Shown: positions 5,566 through 12,557, numbered from the stretch's first letter. The stretch is 15,577 bases of DNA from a bacterium (GCA_021801885.1 JAKABL010000013.1:1-15577); one strand, 5' to 3'. The notes: generated from the letters alone by a model not told the origin. Program-made: numbers and translations.

Positions 5566-6339
5566 ATGGCTATACAAAAGATGGAGGTATTAAAATATGT
5601 CGGGCTTAATGAGAGGGAGGCAAAAATTTATTCCGCCCTACTTTATCTTGGACCTTCCAATATATCCGATATTGCTAAAAAAACCGGCATTTATCGGCCA
5701 ACACTGTATGCGACGTTACCAGTCCTCGTGGAAAGAGGCATTATTTCCGTGGTTCTCAAAAAGAAGAGAAAACTGTATACCGCAGAATCTCCTGAAAAAC
5801 TTAAGCAACTTTTTGAAGTTGCGGCGAAGGCTTTTGACGATGCGCTGCCCGTTTTAATGCGAGCTTATACCCCAAAAGGGAAAAGGCCTACTATAAAATC
5901 CTTTAGTGGAAAGAGGGGTATTGCGCTTGTATTTAATGATTTTGCCGCCTCCCTTAAGGCAGGCGATTCTTATTATCGCTATAGTGCTATGAAAAAACCT
6001 GTGGGTCGGGCTGCTGGCTATCTTTCTCGTGAATACTATCCGCTTATCAAAAAGAAGAGTCGTTCAACTACGGGTTTTATTATCGCAAATAAGGGGGTTC
6101 GAGATCTTTCGGAAACTCCTAACCCCATGAAGTATAGAAAACTTATTCCGGAGGGTGTTGATATATTCGAATACAATATCAAGCAAATGATATATGGGGA
6201 TAAGGTTGCGTTCGTTGATTATAATTCTGATACGGCATTCATCGTAGAGAGTAAAAAGCTTGCCGATTTTCAAAAGAGTATTTTTAGACTTCTTTGGGAT
6301 AGGCTTCCTGATTCGGATGAAAATGAACACTACTTTTAG
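5566..6339 (+). CDS. TrmB-family transcriptional regulator
   Basis: The 257-aa product opens with a winged-helix domain typical of the TrmB family (residues ~5-75): LKYVGLNEREAKIYSALLYL, then NISDIAKKTGIYRPTLYATL as the helix-turn-helix, then a wing RGIISVVLKKKRKLYTAESP. A helix at ~78-100 probably dimerises. The C-terminal ~150 residues would form the effector-binding part, as in sugar-responsive TrmB proteins, but I see no specific ligand motif. The start is supported by a promoter placed for leaderless transcription. The gene is AT-rich compared with the DNA to its right. It is divergent from a small membrane protein, with a palindrome between them, suggesting local control. The ligand is unknown. 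Confidence 0.85.
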   Translation: MAIQKMEVLKYVGLNEREAKIYSALLYLGPSNISDIAKKTGIYRPTLYATLPVLVERGIISVVLKKKRKLYTAESPEKLKQLFEVAAKAFDDALPVLMRAYTPKGKRPTIKSFSGKRGIALVFNDFAASLKAGDSYYRYSAMKKPVGRAAGYLSREYYPLIKKKSRSTTGFIIANKGVRDLSETPNPMKYRKLIPEGVDIFEYNIKQMIYGDKVAFVDYNSDTAFIVESKKLADFQKSIFRLLWDRLPDSDENEHYF

Positions 6340-6378
6340 CTGCTATGTGCCATGAAGATGCCCATATTTCTTGCAGCG

Positions 6379-6396
6379 ATCAGCGCTTCTGATTTT
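6379..6396 (+). terminator. Weak terminator after the TrmB-like gene
   Basis: ATCAG (6379-6383) pairs with CTGAT (6389-6393) and is followed by TTT. The stem is short, so this is a tentative call. Confidence 0.3.
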
Positions 6397-6417
6397 GAAA
6401 AAAGTTATTTTACAATG

Positions 6418-6489
6418 GGTGCCTAACGGGAATCGAACCCGTATCATCGGAGCCACAATCCGAGGCTCTACCATTAAGCTATAGGCACC
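6418..6489 (-). tRNA. tRNA-His (GTG)
   Basis: Acceptor GTGCCTA/TAGGCAC, D arm GCTT/GAGC, anticodon stem TCGGA/TCCGA with loop TTGTGGC giving anticodon GTG, and T arm ACGGG/CCCGT. Position 6489 supplies the G(-1) that is diagnostic for tRNA-His, opposite C73. Only CA follows C73, so a full CCA is not encoded. It sits at the change from AT-richer to GC-rich DNA. Confidence 0.95.
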
Positions 6490-6501
6490 ATGACGGAAAC
6501 A

Positions 6502-6520
6502 TCGGCCCGCGGAGGGCCGA
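6502..6520 (-). other. Hairpin in the leader of the tRNA-His transcript
   Basis: TCGGCCC (6502-6508) and GGGCCGA (6514-6520) form a perfect 7-bp stem between the predicted promoter and the mature 5' end of tRNA-His. It may help present the precursor to RNase P. No T-run follows it. Confidence 0.4.
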
Positions 6521-6531
6521 GGGCACACCCT

Positions 6532-6560
6532 ACGATACACCGTTTCGGCTGGTTTTTCAA
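6532..6560 (-). promoter_or_regulatory. Promoter of tRNA-His
   Basis: Minus-strand TTGAAA (6555-6560), a 17-base spacer and TATCGT (6532-6537, four of six). It gives a precursor leader of roughly 35 nt. Confidence 0.5.
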
Positions 6561-6614
6561 TGGTATTGGAGTATTATTACCATATATTATCCACGCTGTA
6601 TCGGGCTTCGTGAT

Positions 6615-6635
6615 CTTCCGGAGCGGCTTCGGAAG
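6615..6635 (+). other. Hairpin upstream of glyA
   Basis: CTTCCG (6615-6620) pairs with CGGAAG (6630-6635) in the ~200-base gap between tRNA-His and glyA. This gap holds the tRNA-His promoter and no convincing promoter or Shine-Dalgarno sequence for glyA. AT-rich -10-like words occur at 6583-6590 without a matching -35. Confidence 0.3.
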
Positions 6636-6689
6636 CGGACCCGCGCACGGCGTTGGTAAGCGTTTTCTCTCACTCACCGTACCGACCCC

Positions 6690-7943
6690 ATGGACCATCC
6701 CGCATTACAGAAGGCCGACCCCCGCGCATACGAGATCGTGAAGCGCGAGGAGGCGCGGCAGAGAGAGGGCATCGAGCTCATTGCGAGCGAGAATTATGTT
6801 TCGCGCGCCGTGCTCGAGGCGATGGGATCGGTGCTTACAAACAAATACAGCGAAGGATATCCCGGCAAGCGCTATTACGGCGGGAACGAGGTCATCGATG
6901 ACATGGAGGCGCTCGCCGTCGCGCGCGCAAAGGAACTGTTCGGCGCGGAGCACGTGAACGTCCAGCCGCTTTCGGGATCGCCCGCCAACCTTGCGGTCTT
7001 CACGGCGCTCCTGAAGCCCGGCGACAAGGTGCTCGGATTTTCGCTCGATCAGGGCGGGCACCTTTCCCATGGGCACCCCCTTAATTTCTCGGGAATGCTC
7101 TATTCCATCGTGCCTTATTCCGTGGACAGAACGACGGAGCGCATCGATATGGACGAGGTCGAGGCGATCGCGCGCCGCGAATGCCCCCGGATGATCATCG
7201 CCGGTTTTTCTGCATATTCGCGGTCGCTCGAGTGGAAGCGGTTCCGGGAGATCGCGGACGCGGTCGGCGCGTATCTTTTTGCCGACATCGCGCATATCGC
7301 GGGGCTCGTGGCGGGGAAGCAGCTCGAGAATCCCGTGCCGTACTGCGACGTCGTTGCGGCGACGACGCATAAGACCCTGCGCGGTCCGCGCGGCGGCATG
7401 ATCATGTGCCGCATCGCGTTCGCATCGGCGATCGACAGGGCCGTATTCCCCGGCGTGCAGGGCGGTCCCCACGATCACGTGACGGCGGCAAAAGCCGTGG
7501 CGTACGGCGAGGCGCTGGCGCCGGAATTTGCGGACTATGCGGCGCGCGTGATCGCGAATGCGCGCACGCTTGCGGATGCGCTCGCGGAGAGGGGCTATCG
7601 CGTGGTTTCGGGAGGCACCGACAATCACATGATGCTTATCGATCTTTTCGGGAGCAAGGGGATCCCCGGACAGGAAGGGGAGCGCGCGCTCGAGGCGGCG
7701 GGCATCTCGGTCAACAAGAATATGATCCCGTTCGATTCCCGCAAGCCGCTCGATCCCTCGGGCATCCGCCTCGGCACGGCGGCGCTCACCACGCGCGGAT
7801 GTGAGGAGTCCGACATGGGGGCGGTGGCGGATCTTGTGGACCGGGCGCTTGTGCAGCGGCACGACGACGCCGCGCTGCGCGGAGTGCGCGATCACGTAAA
7901 GGAATTCGCACTGAAATTTCCCGTGCCCGGGATCGATCGTTAA
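6690..7943 (+). CDS. glyA: Serine hydroxymethyltransferase
   Basis: This cytoplasmic PLP enzyme interconverts serine and glycine while loading or unloading one-carbon units on tetrahydrofolate. The 417-aa length is standard. Visible family motifs are ASENYVSRAVLEA (~32-44), NKYSEGYPGKRYYGG (51-65), DIAHIAGLVAGK (~199-210) and TTHKTLRGPRGG (225-236), where K228 is the Schiff-base lysine. The ATG at 6690 begins the usual N-terminal helix, and no Shine-Dalgarno sequence precedes it. folD follows 32 bases later on the same strand and uses the one-carbon unit made here, so the two are probably co-expressed. A long minus-strand open frame across the gene is a GC-rich shadow. Confidence 0.97.
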   Translation: MDHPALQKADPRAYEIVKREEARQREGIELIASENYVSRAVLEAMGSVLTNKYSEGYPGKRYYGGNEVIDDMEALAVARAKELFGAEHVNVQPLSGSPANLAVFTALLKPGDKVLGFSLDQGGHLSHGHPLNFSGMLYSIVPYSVDRTTERIDMDEVEAIARRECPRMIIAGFSAYSRSLEWKRFREIADAVGAYLFADIAHIAGLVAGKQLENPVPYCDVVAATTHKTLRGPRGGMIMCRIAFASAIDRAVFPGVQGGPHDHVTAAKAVAYGEALAPEFADYAARVIANARTLADALAERGYRVVSGGTDNHMMLIDLFGSKGIPGQEGERALEAAGISVNKNMIPFDSRKPLDPSGIRLGTAALTTRGCEESDMGAVADLVDRALVQRHDDAALRGVRDHVKEFALKFPVPGIDR

Positions 7944-7975
7944 CGAACGCGCACACTACGGTATACCATTATAGT

Positions 7976-8827
7976 ATGGAAACGCACACAGTATCCGAAC
8001 ACCATCCATCGATCGACGGCACCGCGATTGCCGAGGAGATCATCGGGCGCCTTGCCGCGCGGCCCAAGCCCGCGGGATTTTTCGGCGCGGTCCTCGTCGG
8101 CGACGATCCCGCGTCGGTGAACTTCTTGCAGCAGAAAGCGCGCGTGGCGGCGCGGCTCGGCATCGATTTTCGCCAGTACACGCTTGACGGTTCGCTCTCG
8201 ACCGACGATCTGCGTGCGGAGATCGCGCGGCGCGCGACACCCAGGGCGTGCGGCGCGTTCATCGTCCAACTGCCGCTTCCCGAAGGCGTCAACCGCCACT
8301 ATGTTATGAATGCGATCCCCAAAGGGAAGGATGTGGATTGCCTCAGCGAGGCCGCGCTCGGCGCGTTCTCCACGGGCCGCGGCGTCATCATGCCGCCGGC
8401 GGCCGCGGTGGTCGAAGAGATCATTGGACGGGAGATGCCGGGCGATCTCCGAAATTGCAAAGCGGTCGTGGTGGGCGCGGGATTTTTGGTGGGCAGGCCG
8501 GTCGCCTTCTGGCTCCAGAACCGCGTGGGCGCGCTTTCGATGCTCGACGTCACGGTGCCCGATGTGCCTGCCCGGCTTGCCGATGCGGACATCGTGGTGA
8601 GCGGCGTGGGCGTCCCCGGACTTTTCGGCGCGTCGCATCTTAAGGAGGGCGCCCTCGTCATCGATTTCGGCTTCCATCGCGACGCCTCGGGGAAGATCAT
8701 GGGCGACTTCGATCCCACGGGATCCGATGCGAGGCATATATGCTACACGAAGACGCCCGGCGGCACCGGCCCCATTCTTGTCGCCAAGCTGTACGAGAAT
8801 TTCTATGCGCTCGCCGGGGCGCGGTGA
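7976..8827 (+). CDS. folD: Bifunctional methylenetetrahydrofolate dehydrogenase/cyclohydrolase, divergent
   Basis: FolD oxidises 5,10-methylene-THF with NADP and hydrolyses the product to 10-formyl-THF. The 283-aa length fits. The catalytic lysine is K54 (NFLQQKARVAARLGI), the substrate loop is VQLPLP (97-102), the acidic GKDVD is at 117-121, and PGGTGPI is at 261-267 near the C-terminus. The dinucleotide-binding loop is unusual: GAGFLVGRP (167-175) replaces the common GRSxxVGxP, and the following HSxT segment is missing, so cofactor preference may differ. The N-terminus is a few residues longer than average. No Shine-Dalgarno sequence precedes the ATG. A TATACC word at 7962-7967 could be a -10 box for a leaderless start, but glyA-folD read-through is equally likely. 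Confidence 0.93.
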   Translation: METHTVSEHHPSIDGTAIAEEIIGRLAARPKPAGFFGAVLVGDDPASVNFLQQKARVAARLGIDFRQYTLDGSLSTDDLRAEIARRATPRACGAFIVQLPLPEGVNRHYVMNAIPKGKDVDCLSEAALGAFSTGRGVIMPPAAAVVEEIIGREMPGDLRNCKAVVVGAGFLVGRPVAFWLQNRVGALSMLDVTVPDVPARLADADIVVSGVGVPGLFGASHLKEGALVIDFGFHRDASGKIMGDFDPTGSDARHICYTKTPGGTGPILVAKLYENFYALAGAR

Positions 8828-8836
8828 AGCGATCGG

Positions 8837-8908
8837 TGCGCGCTCGAGGGATCGAACCCCGGACCCACTCCGTGTAAAGGAGTTGCTCTACCACTGAGCT
8901 AAGCGCGC
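8837..8908 (-). tRNA. tRNA-Val (TAC)
   Basis: Acceptor GCGCGCT/AGCGCGC, D arm GCTC/GAGC, anticodon stem ACTCC/GGAGT with loop TTTACAC giving anticodon TAC, and T arm CGGGG/CCTCG with TTCGATC loop. The discriminator is A followed by CCG, so CCA is not encoded. It lies 9 bases after folD on the opposite strand. Confidence 0.95.
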
Positions 8909-8953
8909 ATGCCCATTTATCCTATAGGTATTTTTTAAAAAGTAAACCCGTAT

Positions 8954-8980
8954 AAAAAACCCCACGTATTCCGTGGGGTT
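8954..8980 (-). terminator. Strong terminator of the phoH2 gene
   Basis: Minus-strand stem AACCCCACG/CGTGGGGTT (8958-8966, 8972-8980) with a 5-base loop is followed by TTTTTT. It lies about 40 bases after the stop of the PhoH-family gene. Confidence 0.9.
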
Positions 8981-9017
8981 CATGCATGGGGCTTTCCGTG
9001 GCACAGACAGTCCCATG

Positions 9018-10538
9018 TCAGAGGAGTTTCGCTGCGATTTCCGCAAGCGGGGACCGTTCGCTCCTCGTGAACGTGATATGGCCGAAGATCGGCTGGCCCT
9101 TCATGCATTCCGTGGCATGGGAAAGGCCGTTCGAGACCTGGTCAAGATAGAGATTGTCGATCTGATCGATGTCGCCCGTGAGGACGATCTTCGACCCCTT
9201 CCCTATGCGCGTGATCACCTTCTTGATGTCCGGTGCGGTGAAATTTTGGGTTTCATCCACCACCACGAACTTATAATGGAGGGAGCGCCCGCGCACGAAA
9301 TTGATCGGCTGGATTTGGATTTTCTTATTCTTCCCGTCGATCATTTCTTCGAGGTTATAGGATTTGGTTTTGGAATCCATGGTCGGTTTCGTCTCGAAGC
9401 GTTCGAGCTCCTTGCCCATGGAAAGAAGTTCGAGGGAATCGAGTATCGGTTGGGCCCACGGACCCCACTTATCCACCAGGCTCCCCTTAAGGTATCCTAG
9501 CGGGGTGCCGATTTCCGAGTTGGCCCGATAGACGAGGATCTGCTCATAGACCCCCTTGCCCGTCTTCGGGGCGGTTTGGTTCAGTCCCGCAAGGAGCGCC
9601 ATCAGCGTTTTTCCGCCTCCGGCTATTCCCGAGAGGGAAACGATCTCGATTGCGGGGTCCATCAAAAGGGCATACGCAAACGCCTGTTCGATGTTGCGAG
9701 GTTTTATCTCATTGCCTCTCTCTTCGGAGGGTTTCTTGACCGGAGAGAAGTATGCGCCTTTTGCGGGATCGGCCTTGTAGAGGGCGAGGATATATTTCCT
9801 TTCCCGGCTTTCTCCCGGCTCGAATATGCAGCATTGGTTGGGCAACAGTTCCGGGATGTCCATGAGCTCGGCTGCGTCCGTCAGGGAGAGGCGGTGCGCC
9901 CCGCCCTGTTCGCCGAACAATTTCCCGGCGACCTCCTTAAATCCCGCAGCGTCCACGGGGATGCGGGCGATGCCCGAATAGAGTTGATCGGGGGTCGTCA
10001 CGAGGCGATCTTTCTTATAATCTTCAGCGACGAGATTGAATGCCGCCGCCTTGATCCGAAGATTGATGTCTTTCGTGACCAGGATCGTTTCGCTGAGCGG
10101 ACCAAGATGTGGAAAGAAGGGACGGCCTTTCTGTCCCTGACCCTTTTTCCCGTTCTGGGCCCTTGCGTCGCTCGCGATCGTCCTGCGATGCTTCCATCGG
10201 AGCGCTACGCCAATGATGAAATCATCGGGTTTCGTCATATCGAGCAGATGTGCGCTTACTCCGCTCGGAATGAATGGATGCATGTCCACAAGGAGGAAGC
10301 CTCCTCCCAACGTAGGGACGCCTTCGAGAAGCGATCCTCGTTGGCGGTAGTCATCGAGCAGTCTGATGACCTGTCGTGCGGCAGCAGCAGTGCCATTCCC
10401 TCCCTTTTCTTTGTGGTGGTCCAGTTCCTGGAGCACCGGAAACGGAATGACCACGACGTTGTCCTTGAATGAGGGGATGGCGTCGGGGCTGTGAAGGAGG
10501 AGTGATGTGTCGACGACGATGGCCTTCTTTGGATCCAT
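9018..10538 (-). CDS. phoH2: PhoH2: PIN-domain ribonuclease fused to PhoH ATPase
   Basis: The 506-aa protein joins an N-terminal PIN nuclease (~5-175) to a C-terminal PhoH ATPase (~280-506). The PIN acidic residues are visible: D10 (VVDTSLLL), E39/D40 (LQELDHH), D105/D106 (KPDDFIIG) and D157 (TKDINLR). The ATPase has Walker A GIAGGGKT (304-311), Walker B VVVDE (425-429) and TGDIDQID (454-461). PhoH2 proteins are described as RNA helicase-ribonucleases, so a role in RNA cleavage or turnover is expected. I use the ATG at 10538, with AAGGAAGG about nine bases upstream and DPKKAIVVDTS directly after it. The frame extends 57 codons further, but that part overlaps the predicted promoter and has no PIN homology. 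A strong terminator follows. No antitoxin-like gene is adjacent. Confidence 0.93.
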   Translation of the reverse strand: MDPKKAIVVDTSLLLHSPDAIPSFKDNVVVIPFPVLQELDHHKEKGGNGTAAAARQVIRLLDDYRQRGSLLEGVPTLGGGFLLVDMHPFIPSGVSAHLLDMTKPDDFIIGVALRWKHRRTIASDARAQNGKKGQGQKGRPFFPHLGPLSETILVTKDINLRIKAAAFNLVAEDYKKDRLVTTPDQLYSGIARIPVDAAGFKEVAGKLFGEQGGAHRLSLTDAAELMDIPELLPNQCCIFEPGESRERKYILALYKADPAKGAYFSPVKKPSEERGNEIKPRNIEQAFAYALLMDPAIEIVSLSGIAGGGKTLMALLAGLNQTAPKTGKGVYEQILVYRANSEIGTPLGYLKGSLVDKWGPWAQPILDSLELLSMGKELERFETKPTMDSKTKSYNLEEMIDGKNKKIQIQPINFVRGRSLHYKFVVVDETQNFTAPDIKKVITRIGKGSKIVLTGDIDQIDNLYLDQVSNGLSHATECMKGQPIFGHITFTRSERSPLAEIAAKLL

Positions 10539-10587
10539 GGTGAATCCTTCCTTTAGTGGGATTGATTGTAAATGTTTCTCCCCGCAT

Positions 10588-10615
10588 TCTATAACCAATA
10601 TCGCTCTCAATGCAA
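10588..10615 (-). promoter_or_regulatory. Promoter candidate for phoH2
   Basis: Minus-strand TTGCAT (10610-10615), a 16-base spacer and TATAGA (10588-10593). The predicted start lies about 40 nt upstream of the ATG at 10538. Read-through from tRNA-Pro is an alternative, since no terminator separates them. Confidence 0.4.
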
Positions 10616-10664
10616 TACACCCTATGACCAACTTCCAAAAAAGTTGTCCACAGATTTTCCAGTG

Positions 10665-10735
10665 TCGGGCCGCTGGGAATTGAACCCAGTCAACGTGCAC
10701 CCAAAGCACGTGTACTACCGGTATACGACGGCCCG
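10665..10735 (-). tRNA. tRNA-Pro (TGG)
   Basis: Acceptor CGGGCCG/CGGCCCG begins with C1, as is usual for bacterial tRNA-Pro. D arm GTAT/GTAC, anticodon stem CGTGC/GCACG with loop TTTGGGT giving anticodon TGG, and T arm CTGGG/CCCAG. The discriminator is A followed by CAC, so no CCA is encoded. Confidence 0.95.
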
Positions 10736-10753
10736 CGTTGTTCCCCGTCGCCC

Positions 10754-10782
10754 TTTAACCTATCGTATTTTTAGTTTATTAT
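10754..10782 (+). promoter_or_regulatory. Promoter of tRNA-Arg
   Basis: TTTAAC (10754-10759), a 17-base spacer and TATTAT (10777-10782, five of six matches). The predicted start is about seven bases before the mature tRNA. Confidence 0.6.
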
Positions 10783-10795
10783 CAATGCGACGAAC

Positions 10796-10868
10796 GCCCC
10801 CGTAGCTCAATGGATCAGAGCAGGACTCTTCTAAGGTCTTGATGTGGGTTCGATTCCTACCGGGGGTA
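10796..10868 (+). tRNA. tRNA-Arg (TCT)
   Basis: Acceptor GCCCCCG pairs with CGGGGGT, with a G-U wobble at the first pair. D arm GCTC/GAGC, anticodon stem GGACT/GGTCT with loop CTTCTAA giving anticodon TCT, and T arm GTGGG/CCTAC. The discriminator is A followed by CAT, so no CCA is encoded. Confidence 0.93.
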
Positions 10869-10882
10869 CATATCTCTAAAAT

Positions 10883-10913
10883 AAAAAGGGGAAATCTCGA
10901 TTGAGATCTCCCC
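10883..10913 (-). terminator. Terminator of the 155-aa gene
   Basis: Minus-strand stem GGGGA-ATCTC paired with GAGAT-TCCCC, with one internal mismatch, is followed by TTTTTATTTT. It lies 17 bases after the stop codon at 10930. The plus strand lacks a T-run, so this hairpin does not terminate tRNA-Arg. Confidence 0.85.
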
Positions 10914-10929
10914 GTGTGCGGATACGACG

Positions 10930-11397
10930 TCAGGTTGCTTCTTGTAGCACGAAAAACCGATGCGGGGTTTCGAGCCATGAGGGATGCCTTCCCGGCAATT
11001 GGCGGAACCCAAGCATAAGGCCGTTACGTCGGCAAATGGCATTAATGGAAGCCATTCGTCCCTTTTCGGCAAACCCTGCTTCGGTGATCCCGTTGATCGT
11101 GAGTGGTTTGTTTTTTCGCGTTCTGAAGAAATCCACGAACTCCCTGTCATGCGAGGAAAGCGGAAGCGTAAGGAGCTCCCGGAATTCCTTGTCGGTGAAA
11201 GGTTGATCGCTCGCGACCCATCGTACACGGCTCGCGACATCGATGTGCACCAAAGGGTCGACGGGGACATCCTCGAAGGAAACGCTGACCATGATGATCG
11301 GTCGTTTCCCGGAGGGTATATCCACGTGACCGCGGAGCATCGGGGCGAGAAGTTTTGCGCATTCACGCTCCAGTTTCGCCTTTTCCGCTTGATTCAT
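10930..11397 (-). CDS. Hypothetical protein, 155 aa, possible winged helix
   Basis: The ATG at 11397 is preceded by GAAGGAGG. A well-formed promoter lies upstream and a terminator downstream, so this is a complete single-gene unit. The N-terminus is a charged helix (MNQAEKAKLERECAKLLAPM), followed by a beta-rich segment with PIIMVSVSFEDVPVDPLVHID. The C-terminal half (DREFVDFFRTRK, then LTINGITEAGF and ASINAICRRNGLMLGFR) has the spacing of helix, helix, helix and wing. That could be a winged-helix DNA-binding domain, but I do not recognise the family. There is no membrane segment, and a soluble regulatory or ribosome-associated role is possible but unproven. Confidence 0.8.
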   Translation of the reverse strand: MNQAEKAKLERECAKLLAPMLRGHVDIPSGKRPIIMVSVSFEDVPVDPLVHIDVASRVRWVASDQPFTDKEFRELLTLPLSSHDREFVDFFRTRKNKPLTINGITEAGFAEKGRMASINAICRRNGLMLGFRQLPGRHPSWLETPHRFFVLQEAT

Positions 11398-11443
11398 ATA
11401 TCCTCCTTCAAAGGTGCGTGATCGTTATGGTTCCTCTGCGGTG

Positions 11444-11472
11444 GTTATACCCCTCTTGTCTTGCCGCGTCAA
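11444..11472 (-). promoter_or_regulatory. Strong promoter of the 155-aa gene
   Basis: Minus-strand TTGACG (11467-11472, five of six), a 17-base spacer and TATAAC (11444-11449, five of six). Transcription would start near 11437, giving a ~40-nt leader that carries GAAGGAGG. Confidence 0.75.
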
Positions 11473-11477
11473 TCGGA

Positions 11478-11575
11478 GTGCCGCAGCGGAGCTTTTCAAT
11501 TTTGGATTGAGGTATTGCTCGAAACGCGTTCCGCGCAGCGGCTGCATTGGACATGTCCCGTGGCTCCTGCGGCAC
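11478..11575. repeat. 13-bp inverted repeat around the gap upstream of the 155-aa gene
   Basis: GTGCCGCA-GC-GGAGC (11478-11492) faces GCTCC-TGCGGCAC (11563-11575). The two pair over 13 bases with a 2-base bulge across a 70-base loop. It lies just upstream of the promoter at 11444-11472 and next to the terminator at 11578-11611. The loop contains no recognised feature. Confidence 0.45.
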
Positions 11576-11577
11576 AA

Positions 11578-11611
11578 TAAAAACTCCGGCGCCCAAATGC
11601 GGGCGTCGGAG
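11578..11611 (-). terminator. Terminator of the BtpA-family gene
   Basis: Minus-strand stem CTCCG-CGCCC paired with GGGCG-CGGAG, with one mismatch and a 6-base loop, is followed by TTTTTATT. It lies about 37 bases after the stop codon at 11648. Confidence 0.9.
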
Positions 11612-11647
11612 CGATAGCGTACGGAAAGAATGCCGCGCGGTCTCCGG

Positions 11648-12337
11648 TTATTTTCCGAGCGCCATTGCAAGCGCATGGACCCGGCCCGGATCGAGCCATC
11701 GTTCCGATCTGCTGATGCCCGTGGCGACGAGGACGCAGTCCGCGAAAGGCATATACTCACGGACATTTTCGGGAGTGATGCCGCTCGCGATCGCAAGGGG
11801 GTGCCTGCCGAGGGCCTGCTTCATGCGCGAGACTTTCTCGACGGACGGAGGTGCGCCGGTCTTCGGGCCGCTCGTGGTGATGACATCCACGAAGCGGGCG
11901 CTTTGCACGGCGGCCTTTCCGGCATCGGCAGGCTGGGCCCGGTATTTGAAGGCTACGCCTCCGAAATAAAGCCCGTGCCACCGGCGATCCAGGCGTGCCG
12001 CGCGGAACGCCTCGGCCTCCTCGAGAGATGCCGCGGTCTCGTCGATCTCCCCGTCGTCCGCCCATAGCCCCTGGACATCGAGAGGAACGATATGGATGGC
12101 GTCGCGTCCAAGATCGAGACAGTTGATGCCGATCCAGAGATCGGGGCACCGTTCCCGTACTGTGCAGTAGGATGCGATGAGGTCCGTGTGGGAGATCGCG
12201 TGGTTGATGAGAAATATCCCATCCGCGCCTTCATGGTGCGCAATGAGGGCATTCTCAAGGGCTTGCGGTGCGTCTTGTACGTGAACGACCGCAAGAAAAA
12301 CGAAGTCGGTTTTAAAGACCTCTTTGATAGTGCTCAT
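11648..12337 (-). CDS. BtpA/SgcQ-family TIM-barrel protein
   Basis: The 229-aa sequence follows the BtpA-family layout: FLAVVHV near the N-terminus, a GADGIFLINH strand-loop (38-46), LWIGINCLDL (67-76), GLYFGGVAFKY (122-132), DVITTSGPKTG (151-161), LAIASGITPENV (181-192) and DCVLVATGI (200-208). These are successive strands of a beta/alpha barrel with phosphate-binding-type Gly turns at the C-terminal end. BtpA was named for an effect on photosystem I in cyanobacteria, but most members have no known reaction. The ATG at 12337 has AGGAGG ten bases upstream. The gene is flanked by its own promoter and terminator, so context gives no pathway. Confidence 0.8.
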   Translation of the reverse strand: MSTIKEVFKTDFVFLAVVHVQDAPQALENALIAHHEGADGIFLINHAISHTDLIASYCTVRERCPDLWIGINCLDLGRDAIHIVPLDVQGLWADDGEIDETAASLEEAEAFRAARLDRRWHGLYFGGVAFKYRAQPADAGKAAVQSARFVDVITTSGPKTGAPPSVEKVSRMKQALGRHPLAIASGITPENVREYMPFADCVLVATGISRSERWLDPGRVHALAMALGK

Positions 12338-12384
12338 GGAGCAATGGCCTCCTGTTCCGCAGATGACCGCGGAGTACTCACGAT

Positions 12385-12413
12385 ACTATGGTCCCTGTAG
12401 AAATAAATGTCAA
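12385..12413 (-). promoter_or_regulatory. Promoter of the BtpA-family gene
   Basis: Minus-strand perfect -35 TTGACA (12408-12413), a 17-base spacer and CATAGT (12385-12390, four of six). The leader is about 40 nt, with AGGAGG near its end. Confidence 0.65.
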
Positions 12414-12439
12414 AAGATACGGCGCAGGATGCAGTGAGG

Positions 12440-12510
12440 TGCCGCGAAGTAGAATCGAACTACTGTACTCCGCTCTTCAGGCGGATGCTCTACCATTGAG
12501 CTATCGCGGC
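12440..12510 (-). tRNA. tRNA-Phe (GAA)
   Basis: Acceptor GCCGCGA/TCGCGGC, D arm GCTC/GAGC, anticodon stem TCCGC/GCGGA with loop CTGAAGA giving anticodon GAA, and T arm AGTAG/CTACT. The discriminator is A followed by CCT, so CCA is not encoded. Confidence 0.95.
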
Positions 12511-12528
12511 TCGTGAAATACAGGACTT

Positions 12529-12557
12529 AGAATATCGGATTCGCTATTGAAAGTAAA
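12529..12557 (-). promoter_or_regulatory. Promoter of tRNA-Phe
   Basis: Minus-strand TTTACT (12552-12557), a 17-base spacer and TATTCT (12529-12534). Both boxes match in four of six positions. Confidence 0.5.

Noticed and set aside
6705..7895. 396-codon minus-strand frame across glyA, and similar long frames opposite folD (7940-8737) and rpsA (12547-13752)
   Set aside because: GC-rich antisense shadows of well-recognised genes. Their translations are Arg/His-rich or repetitive and match no family.
9576..10472. 298-codon plus-strand frame across phoH2
   Set aside because: Antisense to a gene with intact PIN and Walker motifs; no initiation signal.
10539..10709. 57-codon N-terminal extension of phoH2
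   Set aside because: It covers the predicted promoter, has no ribosome-binding site, and the PIN domain begins right after the ATG at 10538.
11408..11596. Minus-strand frame with an internal ATG at 11554 preceded by AGGAG
   Set aside because: It runs through the strong promoter of the 155-aa gene and overlaps the BtpA-gene terminator. Coding is unlikely, though not excluded.
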